From the NCBI GenBank assembly GCA_000729835.1, contig JFHB01000021.1:124001-188000 (forward strand): 64,000 nucleotides of DNA, in the 5' to 3' direction. Within the stretch, counting starts at the first letter, position 1. The number at the start of each line of letters is the position of its first letter. This document shows positions 57,007 to 64,000 of the stretch, one piece after another. Below the pieces are notes generated by a model. It did no database searches. It worked only from the letters and a program-made list of their open reading frames with translations, and was not told where the DNA came from. The stretch comes from Atkinsonella hypoxylon. Lineage: Eukaryota; Ascomycota; Sordariomycetes; Hypocreales; Clavicipitaceae. Position numbers and translations under genes: made by a program.

Positions 57007-59382
57007 TCATTTCAACGTTGATGACTTGATTCGATCGTTATCATCCCACCGCCCAAGCTCTCCGACATGATCCAGAAGCCCTGAGCCGACGACCGCACTC
57101 AAATGCGCCATATGGGTACGGGCCGTCTGCTTGGTCGGCACAGGGGGTAATGTTCCGGGGGAGATGGGACTGTCCGGCCGGGGGACGTCAGCAGCCTGCT
57201 TCCGGCCACCGGATCTGGAGAAGCTGAAGGGGTGGAAGAAGAGAGGAGAGTCAATCCGGGGGGACGGCGGACGTAACGGGCCGCCCATGGGACTCTGGTT
57301 GCTCTGGTTGCTCTGGTTGTCCTCGCGCCAGGGTATGGTGCGCAAGGCATCCGACGGGCTGCGAGGCTGCGGGCCCGACGTGGCGGACTCCCAGCCCCGA
57401 ATGTCACTCATATCCGGGCTGGGATCGGCCTCGTGGAGAAACAGGGCATCCTGATCCTGTTGCGATGCCGCGCTGACGGCCAGACCCGCGCGACTGGCTG
57501 CGCGCCGGGGGGATTTCGTCCCCGTGGGCAGATCCGGCAGGGACATGGTCGGCGGCGGGCCAGACGGATGGGACGGCATGACGGAGCCAGCTGGGCTGAA
57601 ACCCGAGGTTCGGAGGGGAGGAACGAGGCGCGCTCGAGCATCGGCTGTGCGGTCGCATTGCCTCTTGGCGGCGGCGCGGAAAGACGATGTTGCCGGAATT
57701 TGTTCCTCCAGCGCCACGCGCTGCTGCTGCTGCTCTTCTTCGAGGGCCCGATGGCCGGCTGCTTGCTGTCGTCCAGCCTTCTTGTGCCGCAGCGCGGAGA
57801 GAAGCATCGCCTCGTGGTGCGTGACCGCCATCAGCCGCCCCGATCGATCGAGAGCGGTCGGCGACTGAGCGGAGAGCACATAGGGGGGACTGAGAGGGGG
57901 CGTCAGCTGCGCTCCGGATGGCGCTCCGGACGGCGCTCGATGCAGGCTGGGCTTAGGAAGCCGGCCGGCTGTGCTTGGAGACACGGGACTCCGCGGCCCT
58001 ATTTCCACGTCTGAGGGGCGACGCGCCGGCAGCATCGTGATGGCGCGCGCCGTCTGGATGCCGTATCCCGACCCGTCTTCCCAGGTTGCGGCCGAGGCGC
58101 CGGAGCTGCTGGATACGATGGAGCTTTTCGACGAGGCTTCGCCTGCTTCGCCTGCTTCGCCTACAGGAGTCGTAGGCCTGGAGGCGGTGCTCCGGGGGGT
58201 TGCGCGCTCCCAGGGGCCTTTCTCCCGTCTGCCTGTCCCATCAAGGCCGTCGTCTTCGGAATCGGACGACAAGACCAGCGCGCTGGTCCGGAGCAGGTCT
58301 CTGCCTCCCAGAGAGCGCTCGGTCCCTCTGGACGTCTTGGTGTGGCGGCTCGAGATGCTGGATGGTGCGCCGCCGGGTGAGGTTTGCCAGTCGGATTTTG
58401 TCAACACGGCAGTTTTGGGCGTCTCCGGGACGTGAGCGGTCGATTGGCACGCATGAGCCTGGGAGATGCCGTGCTCTTCGTCTTCGCACGGGCCCTCGGC
58501 GACTTTCTCCAGCGTCAGCCGTCCGCCACTGGTGGCCGTCAGATTCGGCGTCGAGCTCTGTCTCAGAACCCGTCTGGAGGACGGCTGTCCACCGTCTCCG
58601 GGACGTCCGAGCCCATGCTGGTCACTGCCGCTTTTGGCCGAGCACGGTGTTTCGGGACCCGGAGACTGCAGCTTCTCCTTGGTGTTTCTCCTTCTCACCC
58701 TTCGAGATTCACGAAGACCTGCCGACATGGATGAGAAGGGGAACAGCGCGGTAGGAGATCGCAGTATGCGGGCCAGTCCCAGTGTAGTATGGGGGCCGCT
58801 TGGCATCGGCTTGTGTTCCTCTTGGCTGATGTGAGAGAGATCCAGCGCAGCAGGCTTCTTCCTGGCCCTGGGCGTGCCTTCATTCACGGGGAAGGGCCCC
58901 AGCGGTGAATGTGAGTGTTGCTCTGCCGTAGCTGAAGAAGAGGTCTGCTGAGATATTGACAGGGGCGATCTGGTCTTGTCGTACCATGATCGAATCGTGG
59001 CAGAGGAATGACTCTTCCTCAACGGGTTAACTGTATCTCTATGAACTGTCTCCATTGGGCTCAGAAAGTTGACCGCGTTCAGGCGCAAAGGATGCTGAAT
59101 CATGTCAGACTCCTCCGGCGCTTCGTCTTCACCAGCGATAACAACAGGGTCCTCATGCCCATCATCCCGCCAAGCCGACCCGACATGATTCCCCGCCGTC
59201 GTCGCAGATCTACCTCCACTCGTGACAGAAGACAAGACGTCGTCCCAGTCGGCAGAGACATCAAAGTCCAGCGGCGACGAGCCTAGAATCTTGTGCGCCT
59301 TACTCGAAGGCGGTAGATGATATGCCGGTGGCTCAACGGGCTGTTTCTTGCGGCCGGCGATGGAGAATGAAAATCGAGGCAT
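57007..59382 (-). CDS. large disordered protein of unknown function
   Basis: An intronless 791-residue frame starting MPRFSFSIAGRKKQPVEPPAYHLPP, a style common in fungus-specific proteins. The sequence is rich in Ser, Pro, Arg and Thr and almost certainly disordered, with an acidic patch (SSDSEDDGLDG), Ser runs and short Asn-Gln-Ser repeats (QSNQSNQS). No transmembrane segment, signal peptide or enzyme domain is visible. Short, fairly conserved-looking pockets occur at the N-terminus (HKILGSSPLDFDVSADWDDVL), around LDLSHISQEEHKPMPSGPHTTLGLARILRSPTAL-like sequence near residues 178-211, and near AVTHHEAMLLSALRHKKAGRQ. The latter could be short binding motifs or a helix. The function is unknown; a scaffold or regulatory role is possible. 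The length of the frame in GC-rich DNA supports a real gene. Confidence 0.75.
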   Translation of the reverse strand: MPRFSFSIAGRKKQPVEPPAYHLPPSSKAHKILGSSPLDFDVSADWDDVLSSVTSGGRSATTAGNHVGSAWRDDGHEDPVVIAGEDEAPEESDMIQHPLRLNAVNFLSPMETVHRDTVNPLRKSHSSATIRSWYDKTRSPLSISQQTSSSATAEQHSHSPLGPFPVNEGTPRARKKPAALDLSHISQEEHKPMPSGPHTTLGLARILRSPTALFPFSSMSAGLRESRRVRRRNTKEKLQSPGPETPCSAKSGSDQHGLGRPGDGGQPSSRRVLRQSSTPNLTATSGGRLTLEKVAEGPCEDEEHGISQAHACQSTAHVPETPKTAVLTKSDWQTSPGGAPSSISSRHTKTSRGTERSLGGRDLLRTSALVLSSDSEDDGLDGTGRREKGPWERATPRSTASRPTTPVGEAGEAGEASSKSSIVSSSSGASAATWEDGSGYGIQTARAITMLPARRPSDVEIGPRSPVSPSTAGRLPKPSLHRAPSGAPSGAQLTPPLSPPYVLSAQSPTALDRSGRLMAVTHHEAMLLSALRHKKAGRQQAAGHRALEEEQQQQRVALEEQIPATSSFRAAAKRQCDRTADARARLVPPLRTSGFSPAGSVMPSHPSGPPPTMSLPDLPTGTKSPRRAASRAGLAVSAASQQDQDALFLHEADPSPDMSDIRGWESATSGPQPRSPSDALRTIPWREDNQSNQSNQSPMGGPLRPPSPRIDSPLFFHPFSFSRSGGRKQAADVPRPDSPISPGTLPPVPTKQTARTHMAHLSAVVGSGLLDHVGELGRWDDNDRIKSSTLK

Positions 59383-60987
59383 GCTGGGGGCTGGTCCCTT
59401 CTTAAAGCCTTCTTGAAGGGCCCAAGGAAAATAACTTTTCCCAGCTGTGCTATAAAGAGAAGCGAGAAGCGAGAAGCGAGAACCGAAAAAAAAAAAAAAA
59501 AAGCAACCGGGTTAGTTTCGTGTGTAGGAAATGGGCACAGCAAGTGATTTTGGAAAAAAAAAAATTTAAATAAATAAAAAAGGCGCACACGACACAAATT
59601 TCAGGAACAGGATTTGCAAATCTGCCGACCTGCCAACCAACCTTATTAGTCTGGGTTGGGACGACCGGGCCCGGGCAGGCTGTTGCTCGTTTGGGGTCCC
59701 TTTGCGAGGTTGCGGTCCCGAACGCGGTTCGCACTAGTCTTGCCTCGTCCATGTCACCGGCTTATCGGCTTAATAAAAAAAAAAAAAAGCCATAATGATG
59801 GCCTGGGCTCTTAAAGTTGACGACAGGGGCCATCGTGAAGGAAAACACGCTGTCAATCCCCCTTCTACTGGGTTTTTCTTTTCCAGACTAGCTTAGCTCT
59901 AGGATAGACTTGGAGCCCCCTTGCTTATGCACATACAGTACTTCCATGCGGCCCCATGTGGTTTTATAGGAGACAAACCTCACGTGATGAAAAGGGGAGT
60001 TTATGAATAGTTAACCTAGCCCGAACCGGAAGGGTCCCTGCACACCTATTTTTAGTGTGGAAGTGATCCCCCCCCCCCCCCCCAATTGACCGACCATGTG
60101 GATTCGACGGCGTGACTTTGTACCCTGCGGCACCGATTGTTAGTCTCGACGGTGACGGCAATATGACGTGGAGAACCCGACGTCGCCTGGTATAACAGTA
60201 ACTAGGGGGCGATCTAACCGAAGATATACATACTTGTGGCGCGGCCACGTCGCTGACGGGAGATGAGATGACCATACTATCCATGCCCGTCTCAATCTCC
60301 ACGTTTGCTAATTTTTCTCACATCGAGCGCATCGGTCTACTTGGCGCTCTTGAGTTGATTTTCATCTGCGCACTTTTGTGCATAGTTACTTGGCGCGTTC
60401 CTGGCGGTGAGAAGCTGGATCAAAATCATGTCCTGCAAACATGTAAACTGCTTCTTCGAGTGTGACACAGAACCTGAATGCATTTCTGCTCCTTTGTCAA
60501 GTGGCGCTATTAACAGGGTGCAAAGCGACCCTGAAGACCCTGAACAGAGTTCCGATCCTTCCAAAGAGCTTGTTAGTTAGTTAGTTACCCCTTCCCCCAA
60601 AGCCAACCTTGGTGGGACTTGGACATAGATACCCCTGCGTAAAAGTTGAGGGCCACCTGACATTCATCTCGTGACATGTGATAGAGTCTAAGTGGTGAGT
60701 AGCAAAATGCTCACACCCTGCCAGGCTCTTCCTTTCAGCATAGCCGAGATGGTTAGGTTCACGAGTAAAACGTCCACATGGGGACTCAACTCTCATACAT
60801 CATCACATTCGATCACCTCCTCAACCTTATATAATGAATACCAGGCATAACATTTTCCTTTGCGCCATGCTCAATCAAGTCACGCCCAAGCTCCAAGAAC
60901 CATTTTTTGATGAAGCAGAAACGCCAATGAGAATCTGCGACAGAACCAGGGGAATCCCCGATGAGTGGCTTTTTTTCCCCTCCAAGG
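59383..60987. other. intergenic region with homopolymer runs
   Basis: About 1.6 kb without a supportable gene. It contains poly-A runs near 59486-59502 and 59774-59787 and a run of 16 C at 60068-60083. The minus-strand frames are short and unlike proteins. Confidence 0.55.
60068..60083 (+). repeat. poly-C run of 16
   Basis: Sixteen consecutive C, unusually long for this genome. A tract this long is prone to length error in sequencing. Confidence 0.9.
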
Positions 60988-62775
60988 TCATAGATACCTA
61001 GTTTCAAGCCACTCCTCATTCTGCATTCGCAAATCAAGGCCATACTGCGCCCACCACTTGCGCGCCCGATTTTGATCTTGATCCCCAATGCTATCCTCCA
61101 ACGCCTCTTCGATATTACATGTGCGAAACTCGACGAGCTGCTTCCTGCCCTCCATGCCTTCCAGTTCGCCGTGGGCAAATTTGCGCCACCACTCTAATAC
61201 GTGAACGTGTTGGTGAATGGTGGAACTGAGGAGCACCTCCGAGTCGAAGACGAGCTTGTTGTCACCTTTGAGACGACGCCAGGTCTCCAGCACCTCGACT
61301 TGACCCCACCGGGAGGCGACTTTGGCGACGGCATCACCATGCGCGACGGGTATGCCCGAAGCATCCCACCAACTGAGCACGTCTGCTTGACCATATTGGC
61401 TGGCCCAGAGAAGGGCCCGGCCGGGACGGAGGACAATTTCCTCATCTTGAGCAGCAGCATCACGCCACCATTCGAGAACAAGAAGGTGGCCCCGGCCGCT
61501 GGCCTGCTCGAGCGCGGCTTCGGTGTAGCGGAGAGGTAGGCCGGATCGTCGCCACCACCAGTCAAGAATGTGGACGTGGCCATTCTTGGAAGCGCCGTCT
61601 ACGGCTTCGGCATCATACATGTGCTCTTCACGGAACCATTTGCTCTGTTTCCAAAAATCAAGGACATCCGTTCGCGGGTAATATGCTGATGCGTTTGTGG
61701 GAAGAGTGGTGCCATCAAAAGCCTTGAAGAGATCGGGCCGGTTGGCCTCCATGTATGCAAGCACATCTATCAGGGCAAATCGTATGATGAGCTTGACAAC
61801 CAAGGCAGGCACATCGCGAAAGTTGGGAGGAGACTGAGACAGCTTCTTGCAAATGGCAGGGCAGTTGCATGTGAGGACGGTCCATTCGAGCTCGTGTTCA
61901 TAAACCTTTCGGGGATCCGTGGGGTCTTTGGGTTCGAGAGACCATGCGGGCGGCATAGGGAGGTTTGTGTACATGCCCAGTGCTTTGGCTAATTCCCAAT
62001 CGCCGGCATGGTCCAGGACAATTGTCCATATTTCAGGTGGCAATTTGGAGCTGATTTTGCCGTTGGATTCTGGCACTACTACGGTGCCTGTAGCCATCTC
62101 GACATCTCGACCTAGACTAAGAAGATCGGCTTGGTTTTTGATGATGGCTAATACTTCGTTGAAACCATTCCAGTTGGGGACCCGTTTCGGGTTGAGCTGA
62201 CCCTCGTAATGCCAAAGTATCGGTGTCATCGCGCGAATCCAGGTCCACTGTCTGTGTATTTTGCTGAGGTGTCGTTTTGTCATGGGATGTGACCACATGT
62301 GTGTACTCATGCCAGGCACTAAGACGATGGTCTTTTGGATGTTCCATCCGCGCAGAACCTCGCCAAGAAAAGTATCTGCCACGCCAACCAACATCTTGGC
62401 GATGCCATCGGCATCCAGCGGGACGCAGACTAACAGGTCCGCCCAGTCCACCAGCTCAAATGCCTGCTGGCGAAAGAATTCGACGTCGTCGGCTCGTTCT
62501 CCCTGGCCCAGGGCCAGAGGGCGGTTTCCCATGACGATGATGGTCTGGGTGAGTCGTGGAACGACATCGTCGACAATGGCTCGCATTTCGATGTTGGGAT
62601 TCTTGGACAATCGAATGACCAATGCCTGGGCCCACGAGGTATCGCGCGGCCCAGTAGCGGCGACGAGCAGTCGCAATTTGCGATGCCTTGAATTCATGTC
62701 GTGCAAGGACGAGCATGACGATGCCGACGATGCTGACGATATCAAGCGCTGATTGAAAGACTTATAGCTCGCCAT
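60988..62775 (-). CDS. PPCDC/Hal3-like flavoprotein domain fused to ankyrin-like repeats
   Basis: An intronless frame of 595 residues. After a Ser-rich start, residues about 30-195 match the homo-oligomeric flavin-containing Cys decarboxylase fold of phosphopantothenoylcysteine decarboxylase and Sis2/Hal3: KLRLLVAATGP, then VDWADLLVCVPLDADGIAKMLVGVADTFLGEVLRGW, then VLVPGMSTHMWSHPMTKRHL. The PxMNxxMW motif has Ser for the catalytic Asn (PGMSTHMW, residues 154-161), so decarboxylase activity is doubtful and FMN binding or a Hal3-like regulatory role is more likely. Residues about 370-590 contain repeats of the type NGHVHILDWWWRR, RGHLLVLEWWRD and YGQADVLSWW, which resemble degenerate ankyrin repeats. 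The start is the Met at 62775; an in-frame Met at 63027 would add 84 residues of poor composition. Confidence 0.8.
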   Translation of the reverse strand: MASYKSFNQRLISSASSASSCSSLHDMNSRHRKLRLLVAATGPRDTSWAQALVIRLSKNPNIEMRAIVDDVVPRLTQTIIVMGNRPLALGQGERADDVEFFRQQAFELVDWADLLVCVPLDADGIAKMLVGVADTFLGEVLRGWNIQKTIVLVPGMSTHMWSHPMTKRHLSKIHRQWTWIRAMTPILWHYEGQLNPKRVPNWNGFNEVLAIIKNQADLLSLGRDVEMATGTVVVPESNGKISSKLPPEIWTIVLDHAGDWELAKALGMYTNLPMPPAWSLEPKDPTDPRKVYEHELEWTVLTCNCPAICKKLSQSPPNFRDVPALVVKLIIRFALIDVLAYMEANRPDLFKAFDGTTLPTNASAYYPRTDVLDFWKQSKWFREEHMYDAEAVDGASKNGHVHILDWWWRRSGLPLRYTEAALEQASGRGHLLVLEWWRDAAAQDEEIVLRPGRALLWASQYGQADVLSWWDASGIPVAHGDAVAKVASRWGQVEVLETWRRLKGDNKLVFDSEVLLSSTIHQHVHVLEWWRKFAHGELEGMEGRKQLVEFRTCNIEEALEDSIGDQDQNRARKWWAQYGLDLRMQNEEWLETRYL

Positions 62776-63860
62776 GGTGATGTAGATTTCGAATCGGGGG
62801 GCATGGTGACCAGGCCGCGTTCCTGGGCGCTCGAGAAGCAGAGGCCTCGTGCCAAGGCGGCGGTGTGAGAGAAGAGGACGGGAAGCACAGCTTTGGGCAG
62901 CGTGCACAAAGACGGCGTAGATCAGGCAGGCAAATGGGCGGTCGGCCTTGCGAAGAGAGACAGAACAGATGCAGTGGTCCGAGTGCCAGAGTGCCAGAGT
63001 GCCAGACGCCGCCAAGAGGGCGGACAACGGAGGAGTGAGTGATTGGTTCTCTGGCGATCAGTCGTTGACGGTAGGATGATGCAGTCAATGACCAGATGGC
63101 GGCGGCGAGGCCCAGGTTCAGATATCACAGCGTGCGTGCCAGAAGCCCGATTTCGAGTCGAGGTGGCATCGGCACATGTAATTACAGCACTAAGCGATTA
63201 GGCTACAGGCGGCACCCGCTTGCAATGGTTCCACCGTGGGCGTGTGGATGCTACCTCGGTTGTTGGGTACATGTCGAATACTAGGTACCTACCTACCTAG
63301 GTAGCTAGGTACCTGGTAGCGTACTCCGTAGGTACCTTAGTACCAAGCACTCAATGCATAAGCACAAGACACATAATAACCTAACCCTCTTGACCTCCTG
63401 ACGAAAAGTCTTCATTCCCACGTCACCGTCGCCAGTGTCGGACGGCGGAGAGAGAAGAAGGACGGCTTTGGAAGTGCGAAATGCTATAAACCTGGCACAT
63501 AGATGAGTCATAATGTTCAACTCAACACAATCGAGCAACATGAAGAAGAAAAGGATTCTCTGCCATCCTCCCCAACACTCGAAAACGCCCAAAGCCGTCA
63601 ACATCACGCCCGCTAGGTAGTTAACAAGCTAAGCTGTACGTAAGCCGCTTGTACTGCACCCACCCACTCCATCTTTCTTGTTCCACGACAGCATTCGGTT
63701 TCGCAGCCCCCTCGGTGCTCCCAGTCAAAGTTCGCTCTTTTTCGCATTCCACCATCTCATTCGTCCTGCACGTCCCGCGTCTAATCTGCGCTACACTGAA
63801 AATTTGTCTTCCTCGTCCTCATCCGTAACTGCCACACCCCCGGCCACATCTTCCACGGCA
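62776..63860. other. divergent promoter region of the fusion gene and the PRPP synthetase gene
   Basis: About 1.1 kb. A GGTACC/CCTAGG repeat cluster lies at 63285-63340 and includes TACTCCGTA (63322-63330). No further gene is seen. Confidence 0.55.
63285..63340. repeat. GGTACC/CCTAGG repeat cluster with TACTCCGTA
   Basis: A run of GGTACC, TACCTA and CCTAGG words, with a TACTCCGTA element directly embedded. The cluster at 12350-12475 has the same combination. Confidence 0.75.
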
Positions 63861-63872
63861 ATGTTGGACCAA

Positions 63873-63940
63873 ATGGCAAATGAAATCAAGCTCATCTCCG
63901 GGAGCTCTCACCGGGAGCTCAGTTGCAAAGTCGCTAGTCG
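63873..63940 (+). CDS. ribose-phosphate pyrophosphokinase, first exon (partial)
   Basis: The first exon of a PRPP synthetase gene that runs off the right edge. MANEIKLISGSSHRELSCKV is the conserved N-terminus of the enzyme, which makes PRPP from ribose 5-phosphate and ATP for nucleotide, His and Trp synthesis. The exon ends before GTGAGT at 63941. An in-frame ATG at 63861 (MLDQ) or at 63678, with a Ser-rich extension, are alternative starts. The remaining exons lie outside the window. Confidence 0.8.
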
Positions 63941-64000
63941 GTGAGTCTGGTCTCACCCCCCTCCGCGAAATGCGACATCCGACTTGGGACCTGCAAGTTG

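Noticed and set aside
57099..58834. Several plus- and minus-strand frames of 80-190 codons within the large disordered-protein gene
   Set aside because: Shadows in GC-rich DNA of the long 791-residue frame. None shows a domain.
1..64000. Search for CRISPR arrays, bacterial operons, Shine-Dalgarno sites and riboswitches
   Set aside because: This is fungal nuclear DNA. The direct repeats seen are microsatellites or transposon relics without regularly spaced unique spacers, and no fungal TPP riboswitch signature was recognised.

Overview
The window is nuclear DNA of a filamentous ascomycete. Genes are mostly interrupted by short introns (about 50-190 nt) with GT-AG ends and CTAAC/CTGAC-like branch sites. 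Gene products are typical of Pezizomycotina: a Zn2Cys6 regulator, a Crh-type cell-wall GH16, GH92, an SREBP-type bHLH without membrane segments, and Atg12. The mix suggests a sordariomycete, perhaps hypocrealean; the species cannot be fixed from the sequence alone. About 19 protein genes, one intron-containing tRNA-Ile(AAT), one decayed peptidase gene and several transposon relics can be supported. Spliced gene models below were checked for reading-frame closure across every junction.

Layout. 1-8.3 kb: a possible catabolic cluster with an MFS sugar/quinate-type permease, a PrpF-family isomerase and a Zn2Cys6 regulator. Related TCCCGYGGGA-type sites lie in the upstream regions of all three. 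8.3-15.2 kb: gene-poor, with low-complexity DNA, repeat relics and one candidate small Cys-rich protein. 15.2-25.4 kb: a dense housekeeping block with an SREBP-like bHLH factor, mitochondrial Icp55 peptidase, the Dbf4 subunit of the Cdc7 kinase, Atg12 and PanB (pantothenate synthesis). 25.4-27.8 kb: repeat-rich gap. 27.8-36.1 kb: a Ubc8/UBE2H-type E2 whose frame requires an 8-nt, a 3-nt and a 1-nt exon, a Saf4/CCDC130 splicing factor, a GH92 alpha-mannosidase with a GC-AG intron, and a SIRT5-like sirtuin.

36-44.2 kb: gene-poor, with the tRNA, the M20 peptidase pseudogene, microsatellites and dispersed repeats. 44.2-45.4 kb: a GPI-anchored Crh transglycosylase. 45.4-48.7 kb: a transposon-relic zone with a 294-bp TA-flanked MITE, a diverged 0.3-kb duplication and a pair of 36-bp inverted repeats. 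48.7-63 kb: a protealysin-type M4 metalloprotease of bacterial affinity, a helicase-less Sec63-domain protein related to HFM1/Mer3, a stomatin-like mitochondrial protein, the Mms2 ubiquitin E2 variant, a large disordered protein, and a fusion of a PPCDC/Hal3-type flavoprotein domain to ankyrin-like repeats. The window ends in the first exon of a PRPP synthetase gene.

Most genes are independent. Functional links visible in the window are the permease/PrpF/regulator group and two ubiquitin-pathway E2-fold genes that are not adjacent. The best candidates for something undescribed are the single-nucleotide exon in the Ubc8 homologue, the flavoprotein-ankyrin fusion with a substituted active-site motif, and the stand-alone Sec63 module.
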